Below, one piece after another: positions 16,605-25,018 of a stretch of 64,000 nucleotides of DNA (its first letter is position 1; every line of letters starts with the position of its first letter). The stretch spans positions 62,001-126,000 of the forward strand of contig NZ_MBEI01000006.1 of NCBI RefSeq assembly GCF_001953985.1, given 5' to 3'. Origin of the DNA: Mycobacterium colombiense. Lineage in GTDB: Bacteria; Actinomycetota; Actinomycetes; Mycobacteriales; Mycobacteriaceae. Made by a program: the position numbers and the translations under genes. The notes under the pieces are model-generated. The model searched no databases. It saw nothing but the letters and a program-made list of their open reading frames with translations, and was not told the origin of the DNA.

Positions 16605-18173
16605 ATGAGGGGCGCGCCGGCGCTGTTGCAGTGTGCGCAGCGGCGCGCCGCGGCATTGCGGGACCGATACCGCGAGGCGGGGTTCTGGTCGGGCCAGCCC
16701 GCCGACGTCGTTCGTGCCGCCGCGGCGCTGCATCCGGAGAAGGTGGCTCTGTGCGCCAGGGGGGCGGAGCTCAGCTATGCCGAACTCGACGCGCGCATCG
16801 ATGCGGCTTGTGGGGCCTTGGCGGCTTCGGGCGTCGGAGCGTCGATACCGACCGTTGTGGTCGTGGGTAACGACGTGGATTCAGTCGTTGCAGTCCATGC
16901 AACGTTGCGCCTCGATGCCGTGGTCCTGCTGGTCCCACGCAGCGCCGGCGAGGCACAGGTGGCCGACATCATCGCGCGCACTGGAGCTGAGTTCGGCGTC
17001 GCCCCGAATTGGCCTGCGGCCCCGCTGAAAGGGGTGTCCGCGCAATTGGCATGGATCGCTATGGACGCCGATTGCGTGCCGCAGACTGCACACCGATCCC
17101 AGCGTGCGGCCGACGAGCCCTGCCTCGTGCTCTACACCTCGGGAACCACCTCGGCGCCCAAGGGAGTCATCCACTCGCAGAGCACGCTGATCAAGGCGTC
17201 GTCAAATTACATCGCGGCGGCCGGACTCGGACCGACAGACCGGATTTTTCTCATCAGTCCGCTCGCGTCGGTGACTGGAGTGCTGCAGGCGTTGGTCATT
17301 GCGCCGATGCTCTGCGCGCCCGTCATCCTCGAGGACAACTGGGATGCCGCCGAAACCTGTGAGTTGCTGGTCTCGGCGGGTGCGACTTGGTACGGCGGAC
17401 CAGATCGCTTGCTGGACAGGCTGCTCGACGAGGCGGTGGCGCGCGGGCTGGACGTGCCGCTGCAAGCGGTCTATTTGGGCGGGACCATGCTGGACCGGCG
17501 CATCGTCACTCGCATCGAAGACGATTTCGGGATCATTGTGATGCGCGCCTACGGTTCGTCCGAAGCACCAGTGAGCACGTCAGGTCTGCGGTCGGAGTCC
17601 GCGGAGGCACGTCACGCCGACGACGGTGTCGCATTGGAGGATGTCGAGGTGAAAGTCGGATCCGCAGCGGATCCGACCGAGTGCTGCATACGAGGGCCGC
17701 ATACGTTCCTCGGGTACACCGACGCCGATGACGACGCGCAGGCGTTCGATGGGGACTGGTTTCGCACCGGCGACGTGGCCGAAATGTCGCAAGGCCGGGT
17801 GCGCATCGTCGGGCGCCTGAAGGACATCATCATTCGCAACGGACTGAAGATCGCGGTTGTCGAGGTGGAGGAGGCCGTCGCCAAGATCGCCGGGGTGCGC
17901 AACTGCGCGGCCTACTCGGTGGCCGACGCCACGACCGGCGAACGACTGGCCGTTGCCATGGTGCTGGACGCCGACGTCGACATGTCGCTCGCGAAGGTCA
18001 CCGACGCGCTCATCTCGGCGGGACTGCCCAAGTACAAGTTGCCCGAGGAACTGGTGTTCTGGAACGAGCCGCTGCCTGTCAATGACAACGGCAAGGTAGA
18101 GCGCAACAAGCTCGCTGCGCGCTCGGCGGGGCGGCCGCGGGCGCTTGCTGACCGCCTCGCCGCAACTGGTTGA
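16605..18173 (+). CDS. Acyl-CoA synthetase (AMP-binding ligase)
   Basis: 522-residue ligase. The start is ATG 16605, preceded by CGGAGGG seven bases away; the frame opens at a TTG 18 bases upstream that overlaps this ribosome site. Motifs are LVLYTSGTTSAPKGVIHS, RAYGSSEAPVS, the short DWFRTGDVAEMSQG, the hinge GRLKDIIIRNGLKI and the C-terminal Lys in VNDNGKVERNKL. It ends 3 bases before the convergent amidohydrolase. It is the third distinct ligase of the island and probably activates another pathway acid. Confidence 0.9.
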   Translation: MRGAPALLQCAQRRAAALRDRYREAGFWSGQPADVVRAAAALHPEKVALCARGAELSYAELDARIDAACGALAASGVGASIPTVVVVGNDVDSVVAVHATLRLDAVVLLVPRSAGEAQVADIIARTGAEFGVAPNWPAAPLKGVSAQLAWIAMDADCVPQTAHRSQRAADEPCLVLYTSGTTSAPKGVIHSQSTLIKASSNYIAAAGLGPTDRIFLISPLASVTGVLQALVIAPMLCAPVILEDNWDAAETCELLVSAGATWYGGPDRLLDRLLDEAVARGLDVPLQAVYLGGTMLDRRIVTRIEDDFGIIVMRAYGSSEAPVSTSGLRSESAEARHADDGVALEDVEVKVGSAADPTECCIRGPHTFLGYTDADDDAQAFDGDWFRTGDVAEMSQGRVRIVGRLKDIIIRNGLKIAVVEVEEAVAKIAGVRNCAAYSVADATTGERLAVAMVLDADVDMSLAKVTDALISAGLPKYKLPEELVFWNEPLPVNDNGKVERNKLAARSAGRPRALADRLAATG

Positions 18174-18176
18174 GCG

Positions 18177-19481
18177 TCAGTCCTCTGATTTGCCAGTCGT
18201 ATTCATGGTCAGCTTGCTCAGTTGCTCCTGCCAACCGGAGCCCTTGCCGTGGTCGTGCTTGGACAGCGCCTGGATGGAGACGTCGTGCCCCTCGGCGGCC
18301 TTACGCAGCGCGCCGACGGTGGCCTGTTCTTTGGCGATGTGAGAGCTGAACGGATCCCAGTGATACCAGCGCATCGCGTTCTGGTGGGTCATCTTGTTGA
18401 CGTCGTCATCGGGCACGTTGTACTGCTGGAGCACCTCGTGCAGCTGCTCGGGGGCACCGGGCCACATGCTGTCGCTATGCGGGTAATCGGCTTCCCAGCA
18501 GATGTTGTCGATGCCGATCTCGTGGCGCAGCGCCACTCCGGTGTGGTCGGAGATGAAACAGGTCAGGAAGTGATCGCGGAAGACCTCGGATGGCTTCTGC
18601 TTGCCGAAGTCTTGACCGGTCCATGTGGAGTGCATCTCGTAGGTGCGGTCGGCACGCTCAAGGAAGTACGGGATCCATCCCGTTCCGCCCTCCGAGAGCG
18701 CGATCTTGAGGTCCTTGTACTTCTTGATCGGCTTGGACCACAACAGATCCGCCGCGGCCTGCACGATGTTCATCGGCTGCAACGTGATCATTACATCCAT
18801 CGGCGCATCCGGGGCGGTGATCGCCAACTTGCCGGATGACCCGATGTGAACGTTCATCACGGTGTCGGTGTCGACCAGCGCTTCCCACATCGGTGCCCAG
18901 TAGTCGTCGTGGAAGCTCGGATACCCCATGGCCGCCGGGTTTTCGGTGAATGTCAGTGCGTGCACGCCGCGTTCGGCGTTGCGGCGGATCTCTTTGGCGC
19001 ATAGTTCGGCGTCCCAAATCACCGGCAGCGTCATCGGAATGAAGCGAGCCGGGTAGGCCGCGCACCACTCCTCGACGTGCCAGTCGTTATATGCCTGAAG
19101 GAGGGCCAGGCTGAATTCGGGATCCTCGGTGACGAACAGTCGGCCGGCGAATCCGGGGAACGACGGGAAGCAGATCGAGCCGAGGATGCCGCCGGCGTTC
19201 ATATCTTTGATGCGCTCGTCGACTTGCCAGCAGCCTGGTCGAATCTCATCGAGACCCTGCGGTTCGATTCCGTATTCCTCTTTGGGCCTGCCCGCCACGG
19301 CGTTGAGCGCCACGTTGGGGATCACCACGTCGCGGAATCGCCAGGTGTCTGAGCCATCGGGATTGTGCACCAACCGCGGCGCCTCGGCTAGATACTTCTG
19401 AGGCAGATGGTTGTTGAACATGTCGGGTGGCTCGACGATGTGGTCGTCGACGCTGACCAGGATCATGTCTTCTTTGTTCAT
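18177..19481 (-). CDS. Amidohydrolase-2 family protein
   Basis: 434-residue TIM-barrel hydrolase/decarboxylase. It opens with VSVDDHIVEPPDMF (the DxH...E metal motif), has a mid-barrel His in NVHIGSSGKLAI, and closes with CWEADYPHSDSMWP (metal Asp plus His). It is a clear paralogue of the 25019 protein, sharing these motifs and the GWIPYFLERAD segment. It follows the DUF35 gene by 2 bases, so it is the last gene of the thiolase-DUF35-amidohydrolase operon. That context suggests it processes the cleavage product or its precursor. Confidence 0.88.
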   Translation of the reverse strand: MNKEDMILVSVDDHIVEPPDMFNNHLPQKYLAEAPRLVHNPDGSDTWRFRDVVIPNVALNAVAGRPKEEYGIEPQGLDEIRPGCWQVDERIKDMNAGGILGSICFPSFPGFAGRLFVTEDPEFSLALLQAYNDWHVEEWCAAYPARFIPMTLPVIWDAELCAKEIRRNAERGVHALTFTENPAAMGYPSFHDDYWAPMWEALVDTDTVMNVHIGSSGKLAITAPDAPMDVMITLQPMNIVQAAADLLWSKPIKKYKDLKIALSEGGTGWIPYFLERADRTYEMHSTWTGQDFGKQKPSEVFRDHFLTCFISDHTGVALRHEIGIDNICWEADYPHSDSMWPGAPEQLHEVLQQYNVPDDDVNKMTHQNAMRWYHWDPFSSHIAKEQATVGALRKAAEGHDVSIQALSKHDHGKGSGWQEQLSKLTMNTTGKSED

Positions 19482-19483
19482 CC

Positions 19484-19912
19484 CTATTCCTTCCCAACAT
19501 CTGCTGCGACCGGCCGGAAAACCGGGACAACAAAGCCGTCATCGTCATCGCGAAAGGCAATGGTGAGTTCCATCTCGGCACAAAGGGTTTCGGCCGGGCA
19601 GTCTTCCAGAACCGTCATCAGGCGGGGACCCTCGTCGAGATCCACCATTGCCACCACATACGGCGTGCACGTATCGAAGGGTGCCGCATTCTGGTGCACC
19701 ACGGTCCACGTGTAGAGCCGCGCCCGCCCGGACGCCGGTGCCGGGGCGACGTCCTCGCTCCAGCAGTGCGGACAGAACGGACGTACGTACAGCGAGTTCT
19801 TGCCACACTCCGAACAGGTGTTGATCATCAGTCGGCGATCCTGGATGGACTGCCACCACGATTCGCTGTCGCAATCGATGGTGGGCCGGTTCGCGGCCAC
19901 CGGCACGTCCAT
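19484..19912 (-). CDS. DUF35 OB-fold protein with rubredoxin-like zinc ribbon
   Basis: 142-residue partner protein. A Cys-x-x-Cys ... Cys-x-x-Cys zinc ribbon (CSECG then FCPHC) lies at about residues 33-50, followed by an OB-fold DUF35 domain (GRARLYTWTVVHQN). ATG 19912 shares one base with the stop of the thiolase gene upstream, so translation is coupled. In cholesterol catabolism the DUF35 domain of ChsH2 binds the aldolase Ltp2, and separate DUF35 proteins accompany thiolase-fold enzymes widely. It is probably the essential subunit of the neighbouring Cys-less thiolase. Confidence 0.9.
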   Translation of the reverse strand: MDVPVAANRPTIDCDSESWWQSIQDRRLMINTCSECGKNSLYVRPFCPHCWSEDVAPAPASGRARLYTWTVVHQNAAPFDTCTPYVVAMVDLDEGPRLMTVLEDCPAETLCAEMELTIAFRDDDDGFVVPVFRPVAADVGKE

Positions 19913-21057
19913 CACTGCCTCCCGAGGATCATCGTGGCGCTGTGCGTGAAAAACCCGCCCATCGCATGTACGCATGCCAGACTCGCGTCGTCAACCTGTC
20001 TGGGCCCGCATTCGCCGCGAAGCTGCCGGGTCGCCTCGACCATGAGGAACATGCCGCGCATCCCTGGATGGCAGGAGGCCAGACCGCCGCCGTCGGTGTT
20101 GGTCGGTAACGCCCCACCCGGACGCAGCGCGCCCGACGCGATGAACGGTCCGCCCTCGCCCTTGGCGCAGAAGCCTAAGTCTTCCACCGTGAGCAACACG
20201 GTGGAGGTGAACGAGTCATAGAGCTGACACACATCGATGTCGGCTGGGGCGACGCCGGCTTGCGCGAACGCGCGGGGGCCAGACAGCGCTGCGGCCGACG
20301 TGGTGAAGTCGGCCCACTCGCTCATGCTGACATGCGATGTCGAGTCGGCTGCACCGAGAATCCAGATGGGCTCCTTGGCGCAATTCTTGGCCACTCGCTC
20401 GCTGGCCAGCACCACCGCGCCGCCGCCGTCGGTGCGCAGGCACACGTGCTTGGAGGTGAAAGGATCAGCGAGCATCGGTGCAGCGGCGACCTCGGCGGCG
20501 GTTATCCGGTCTCGCTCGAATGCGTTGTCGTTCATCGCCGCCCACTCGTGGGCCGCGACCGCGACTTCGGCCAATTGCTCTGCGGTGGTGGCGTATTCGA
20601 TCATGTGACGCCTGGCGACCATCGCATACTTTGCGATCAGGGTCGCGCCGTATGGCGCCTCGTACTGCATGGCGCCGCCGGTGCTCATCGCCGCCGCCGA
20701 TGCGCGCACGCGGCGCTTGACGTCCGAGCGTGCCGTTGATCCGTATGTCAGCAGTGCCACGTCGATCGCGCCGGCGGCGATGGCGTCGGCGGCGTGCCCC
20801 GCCATCACCTCCCAGGACGATCCGCCGACGTTGGTCGCGTCGACCCAGGACGGTCGCAGGCCGAGGTATTCGCTCACCTCGACGGGTGGCAGCAGGGTCC
20901 CGTGACCGCCGAAACCGTCGACGTCATCCTTCGTCAGACCGGCGTCGGCAATGGCGCGGCGTGCGGACTGGGCCATCAGCGCCAGCGCGGTCTTGTCCGG
21001 CACCCGTCCACAATCCGACAGGCCTGCTCCCACGATAGCCACCCGGTTCGCTGGCAT
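19912..21057 (-). CDS. Cys-less thiolase-fold protein, Ltp2-like (probable retro-aldolase subunit)
   Basis: 381-residue SCP2-thiolase-like protein. The nucleophile motif reads TNVGGSSWE (residues 75-83), with Gly where thiolases have Cys. The HDCFS-type His position is Tyr280 (QLYDSF), and the distal Cys-Gly-Gly motif is HAMGG (364-368). Loss of both cysteines rules out ordinary thiolysis. The pattern matches Ltp2-type aldolases that release an acyl-CoA by retro-aldol cleavage with a DUF35 partner. It is first in a minus-strand operon and divergent from the HpcH/HpaI aldolase operon. Confidence 0.87.
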   Translation of the reverse strand: MPANRVAIVGAGLSDCGRVPDKTALALMAQSARRAIADAGLTKDDVDGFGGHGTLLPPVEVSEYLGLRPSWVDATNVGGSSWEVMAGHAADAIAAGAIDVALLTYGSTARSDVKRRVRASAAAMSTGGAMQYEAPYGATLIAKYAMVARRHMIEYATTAEQLAEVAVAAHEWAAMNDNAFERDRITAAEVAAAPMLADPFTSKHVCLRTDGGGAVVLASERVAKNCAKEPIWILGAADSTSHVSMSEWADFTTSAAALSGPRAFAQAGVAPADIDVCQLYDSFTSTVLLTVEDLGFCAKGEGGPFIASGALRPGGALPTNTDGGGLASCHPGMRGMFLMVEATRQLRGECGPRQVDDASLACVHAMGGFFTHSATMILGRQ

Positions 21058-21082
21058 ACGTAATGGTTACCACATTGATAAT

Positions 21083-21112
21083 GCCGTTAACGACTTGGTG
21101 GAATGAACGTTC
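21083..21112. promoter_or_regulatory. Two palindromes in the thiolase/aldolase divergent promoter
   Basis: The 58-base gap between the thiolase operon and the aldolase operon carries GCCGTTAACG at 21083-21092 (core CGTTAACG palindromic), identical over ten bases to the site at 14838. It also carries GAACGTTC at 21105-21112, overlapping GTTCTCA, the half-site seen in other island promoters. Upstream at about 21065 is a TGGTTACCA dyad. These are candidate operators for coordinated control of the two operons. Confidence 0.42.
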
Positions 21113-21115
21113 TCA

Positions 21116-21943
21116 GTGGGCTACCGTGAGCGTGTGCGTAAACCACTGCGCGAGGCATTGCGCGGCGACGAGCTGGTGCTGTGTCTGGCGCTGATGAGCG
21201 CTCGCACTCCCGATGTCCCCGCGATCGCAGCAGCCTGCGGATACGACGCGGTCTACGTCGACCTCGAGCACACTTCCACGTCGCTGGAGACGGCGGCGAT
21301 GCTTTGCGCGAGCGCATTGGGCGCAGGAATCTCGGCGTTGGTCCGCGTGCCGTCTCATGAGCCGAGTGTCATTGCTCGTGTCATCGACAACGGCGCAACT
21401 GGAGTCATTGTGCCGCACGTGAATTCGAAAGAAGAAGCAGCAGCTGTCGTCGATGCCGCGCGGTTCCCTCCGATCGGACACCGCTCCATTTCCGGGCCCA
21501 ATGCGGTCAGCGGTTACCAGCCAAGGTCACCGGCCGAACTCACCGCGGTCCTCGAGCGTCGTACGGTGGTCGCGGTGATGATCGAGACGCCGCAAGCGGT
21601 CGACGCCGCAGACGCCATCGCGGCTGTCGAGGGTATCGACATGATCCTTCTCGGCCCCAGCGATCTAACCGCCGAAATGGGCATCCACGGCGAGTATGAG
21701 AATGACCATTTCCGCCATGCAGTAGAATCGGTCGCGGCGGCTTGTCGTGCACACGGCGTGGCGCTGGGAATAGCCGGCATTAAGTCCGTTGACCTGCTGA
21801 AACGCTTCACAGATCTGGGTCTGCGTTTCATATCGGCAGGTACGGACATCGGGATGATGACCGAGGCGGCGATCGCCCGCGCAGACGCATTGCGAGAGCT
21901 CGGCGGCCGCCGCACAAGTAGTACCGACGGACTACCCGGATAG
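21116..21943 (+). CDS. HpcH/HpaI-family class II aldolase
   Basis: 275-residue TIM-barrel pyruvate-type aldolase that cleaves a 4-hydroxy-2-oxo acid to pyruvate (or a homologue) and an aldehyde. The catalytic His52 is in YVDLEHT, and the divalent-metal ligands are Glu157 (VMIETPQ) and Asp183 (LGPSDLTAEMG). The start is uncertain: GTG at 21116 gives the longest form and GTG at 21134 is six codons later. It is the first gene of a plus-strand operon with a dioxygenase, a 2-hydroxyacid dehydrogenase and a crotonase, whose reactions would make its 2-oxo acid substrate. Confidence 0.87.
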   Translation: MGYRERVRKPLREALRGDELVLCLALMSARTPDVPAIAAACGYDAVYVDLEHTSTSLETAAMLCASALGAGISALVRVPSHEPSVIARVIDNGATGVIVPHVNSKEEAAAVVDAARFPPIGHRSISGPNAVSGYQPRSPAELTAVLERRTVVAVMIETPQAVDAADAIAAVEGIDMILLGPSDLTAEMGIHGEYENDHFRHAVESVAAACRAHGVALGIAGIKSVDLLKRFTDLGLRFISAGTDIGMMTEAAIARADALRELGGRRTSSTDGLPG

Positions 21944-21975
21944 CCGAAAGCCTCGCCGCCACAACAGGAGGACGG

Positions 21976-23091
21976 ATGCCCACCGCGATCTACACCGAGC
22001 AAGTCGCCGATTCGATGGCCTGGACCGGCGCCGATTTCTCGAGCAAGGACGATTTCGCTTTCGACCTTTCAGCTCGCAATGTGGCTGCCCTGGAGTCGAT
22101 CCTGGCCAAGACGTCGAACAAGGACCGCGACGACATCACCCCCGAGGATGCCCGCCACCCCGATCTTGACGACGATCTGGCGAGGCTGTACCGGGGCCTG
22201 ATGTTCGGTAAAGGCCTGGCGTGTGTGCGCGGATTTCCGGTCGAACAACACTCGATCGACGAGCTCGAGCGCATCTACTGGGCGTTCTGCACCCACCTCG
22301 GCTACCTGGTATCCAACAACTCGTTCGGCCACCGAATGGTTCGGGTCCAGGAGGAGATACTGCCGAACGGCGTCCAGCCCGCACGTGGCACCAAGTCGCG
22401 CGCGGAGCTGGCCATGCACAACGACGCCGCCGACATCCTGTCGCTGCTGTGCGTCTACCCAGCGGCCACCGGAGGCGAAAGCCAATTCGCGAGCGGGCCG
22501 GCGGCGCACAATCGGATTCTCAACGATCGGCCCGATCTGCTTCCCGTGCTGTACCAGGGGTTTCCGCACCACCGGCGCAGCGAGCAACCCGATGACCAGC
22601 CGGACGTGACGCCGTACGACGTCCCGGTGTTCTCGCAGATCGATGGCAGGATCTGCATCAACTTCACCTACAGCAGCATCCTGCCGGCGATGCGCACCCT
22701 CGGCCGGGAGTTCACACCCGAACAGACCGAGGCGATCGAGTTGCTCCGAACCATCCTCGTCGAGCAGCAGGTCGAGTTCCGGCTCGAGTCGGGCGAGGCG
22801 GCCGTCGCCAACAACTTCGCGATGTGCCATTCGCGTTCCGACTTCGTCAGCAGCAACGATCCGAAGAAGGCTCGCTGCTTCCTGCGCGCATGGATGGAGG
22901 TGCCGCGCGAAGACCGGCGACTGCCGATCGGCCGTGAGTACTTCCACATGGAGAACAAGGACCTGCGCCTGGGATATGACATAGTCCCGGGCCGGGACGG
23001 CTCGATCGCGCGCAACGACTACAAGAACGTCAACGCCGAACTCGCCGACATGTTCAAGGCGGCACAGGCGAAGCCCAAACTCAAGCGATGA
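21976..23091 (+). CDS. TauD/TfdA-family Fe(II)/2-oxoglutarate dioxygenase
   Basis: 371-residue non-haem iron oxygenase. The facial triad is His148, Asp150 (AMHNDAAD) and His285 (AMCHSRSDF), with a 2-oxoglutarate-binding Arg at 300 or 304 (RCFLRAWME). An AGGAGG ribosome site precedes the ATG. It probably hydroxylates an unactivated carbon of a pathway acid. The next gene overlaps by ATGA. Similar proteins are often annotated as gamma-butyrobetaine or taurine dioxygenases; the catabolic context makes those substrates unlikely. Confidence 0.88.
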   Translation: MPTAIYTEQVADSMAWTGADFSSKDDFAFDLSARNVAALESILAKTSNKDRDDITPEDARHPDLDDDLARLYRGLMFGKGLACVRGFPVEQHSIDELERIYWAFCTHLGYLVSNNSFGHRMVRVQEEILPNGVQPARGTKSRAELAMHNDAADILSLLCVYPAATGGESQFASGPAAHNRILNDRPDLLPVLYQGFPHHRRSEQPDDQPDVTPYDVPVFSQIDGRICINFTYSSILPAMRTLGREFTPEQTEAIELLRTILVEQQVEFRLESGEAAVANNFAMCHSRSDFVSSNDPKKARCFLRAWMEVPREDRRLPIGREYFHMENKDLRLGYDIVPGRDGSIARNDYKNVNAELADMFKAAQAKPKLKR

Positions 23092-24179
23092 GCCAAAGCC
23101 CGAGCCCGAGGCTCGTCTACGAACGATGGACCGACCCTGTCGCGGGGGGCATTCTCGAGGCGGCCGACATCGACGTCGTCAAACTCGACCTGACGGCTCC
23201 GGCTGAAGATGGTTGGGCGGTAATGGAATCTGCCCATGGATACCAGGTCGCCACGCGCACCGATGTGGCGTCGCTCCCCGACGGCGAACAGTGGTTGGTG
23301 GGGCCTGCGCTGGTCCAACGCTGCGATCAGCTGTTGGCCGTCTGTTCGGCGGGTGCCGGCTATGACGTCATCGACGTCGAGGCGTGCACACGGGCCGGAA
23401 TCGCCGTGTGCAACAACTCCGGTCCGGGCGCGGAGGCCGTCGCCGAACACGCGTTGGGCTTCATGCTCGATCTTGCCAAAAAGATTACAATCGCCGACCG
23501 TGCGCTACGCAGCGGACCGCTCGGCGACCGCCTGGCCTTGCGGGGGAGTCAGTTGCTCGGCAAAACGCTGGGGGTGGTCGGTCTCGGCGCCATCGGCAGG
23601 CGCCTTGTGCAGTTGTGCGCGCCGTTCGGGATGGAAATCCTGGCCCACGATCCGTATGTCGACGAAGCAAGCGCTGCCCAGCGCGGTGTGAGCCTAGTCG
23701 AGCTCGGCGAGCTGGTCGAGCGGTCGGATTTCATTCAGGTCACCTGCCCACTAACGGCCGAGACACGCGACCTATTCGGTTCCGCACAATTCACCGCGAT
23801 GAAGCCGTCGGCGTTCTTCATCACCACCGCCCGCGGTCCCGTCCACGACGAAGCCGCGCTCTACGACGCGCTGGTCGCCCGCGACATCGCCGGAGCGGGC
23901 CTTGATGTGTTCCACGAAGAGCCGCCGCGGCCCGAAAATCCGTTGCTTGCACTCGACAACGTGGTCGCAACGCCCCACGTCGCGGGCATCACCGTGGAAG
24001 CCGCCCGCGACCTCGCCGTCGCCACCGCGACCCAATGGCAGGTGATCTTCGGCGGCCGGATGCCGCCCCGCTTGCTGAATCCGGATGTATGGCCGAGCTA
24101 CTGTGAGAGATTCAACGAGATCTTCGGATTTCGTCCCAGCGCCGCAACGGCTTTGGAGAAAGAGAGCCACAGCAGGTGA
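23088..24179 (+). CDS. D-isomer-specific 2-hydroxyacid dehydrogenase
   Basis: 363-residue NAD-dependent dehydrogenase. The cofactor motif is GVVGLGAIGRRL in mid-chain, and the catalytic Arg (TTARGPVHDE), Glu (DVFHEEPP) and His (ATPHVAG) are all present, so it should be active. It interconverts 2-hydroxy and 2-oxo acids. It is coupled by ATGA to the dioxygenase and by GTGA to the following crotonase. With the HpaI-type aldolase in the same operon, oxidation of a 2-hydroxy acid before aldol cleavage is the most economical role. Confidence 0.88.
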   Translation: MSQSPSPRLVYERWTDPVAGGILEAADIDVVKLDLTAPAEDGWAVMESAHGYQVATRTDVASLPDGEQWLVGPALVQRCDQLLAVCSAGAGYDVIDVEACTRAGIAVCNNSGPGAEAVAEHALGFMLDLAKKITIADRALRSGPLGDRLALRGSQLLGKTLGVVGLGAIGRRLVQLCAPFGMEILAHDPYVDEASAAQRGVSLVELGELVERSDFIQVTCPLTAETRDLFGSAQFTAMKPSAFFITTARGPVHDEAALYDALVARDIAGAGLDVFHEEPPRPENPLLALDNVVATPHVAGITVEAARDLAVATATQWQVIFGGRMPPRLLNPDVWPSYCERFNEIFGFRPSAATALEKESHSR

Positions 24180-25000
24180 CGGAGTACGACACCCTCGAAT
24201 TCGAGATGCGCGGCCACACGGCGTGCGTGACGCTGAACCGACCCGAGGTACTCAACGCGATCAATGACGAGATGATCGCGGAGCTCGCCCAGGTGTACGC
24301 CGAAATCGAACGCTCCCAGGAGATCTGGACGGTAATCATTACCGGCGCCGGACGCGCGCTGTGCGTCGGGGCTGACGTCAACAAGGCTGCCGACCACGAC
24401 ATGGAGAACGCGGCTGGCATCGATAACCAGGGGGAGCCCATACTCAGCTCGATGCGGCAGTGGGATGCGCCGCAGGAGGCGACGCCGCCCTGGCTTCAGA
24501 TGACCAAGCCGATCATCTGTGCGGTGAACGGGATCGCCTGTGGCGCCGGAATGGACTTGGTTACCACCGCCGACATCACGATCGCGTCCGAGCGCGCTAC
24601 GTTGATGGATCCCCATGTCAGCATCGGCGTGAGCTCCGGACGCGAAGGGGTCCGGCTCGCCCGGATCCTGCCGCTGCCGGTGGCGATGCGGCTGATCTTG
24701 ATGGGCAAGCACGAGCGACTCGACGCCCAGCGGGCATACGACTTGGGAGTCTTCACTGAAGTGGTGGACCACGACACGCTCATGGATCGGGCGTGGGAGA
24801 TCGCCGAGATCGTGAATGCGAATGCGCCACTGGCGGTGCGCGGTTCGCGCATGGCCGTTCGCAAGGGGCTGACACTGCCCATCTACGAAGCCGAACTGCT
24901 CGCCGAGAACTACCGGATGAAGGTGGCGCTGACCAAGGACGCCATCGAGGGCCCGCGCGCCTTTCTCGAGAAGCGTAAACCGGAGTGGAAGGCGCTGTAG
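24176..25000 (+). CDS. Crotonase-fold protein, Asp/His active-site variant
   Basis: 274-residue crotonase with GTG start overlapping the dehydrogenase stop. The hydratase glutamate positions are Asp127 (GAGMDLVTTAD) and His147 (LMDPHVSIG). The second matches the DPHV motif of the tandem pair at 9828-11437, while the first differs. It has an insertion before the second motif (NQGEPILSSMRQWDAPQ, about residues 84-100). It is the last gene of the aldolase-dioxygenase operon. Reaction type is uncertain; hydratase, hydrolase and lyase activities all occur in the superfamily. Confidence 0.87.
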   Translation: MTEYDTLEFEMRGHTACVTLNRPEVLNAINDEMIAELAQVYAEIERSQEIWTVIITGAGRALCVGADVNKAADHDMENAAGIDNQGEPILSSMRQWDAPQEATPPWLQMTKPIICAVNGIACGAGMDLVTTADITIASERATLMDPHVSIGVSSGREGVRLARILPLPVAMRLILMGKHERLDAQRAYDLGVFTEVVDHDTLMDRAWEIAEIVNANAPLAVRGSRMAVRKGLTLPIYEAELLAENYRMKVALTKDAIEGPRAFLEKRKPEWKAL

Positions 25001-25018
25001 CGCAACGACTCCAGAACG

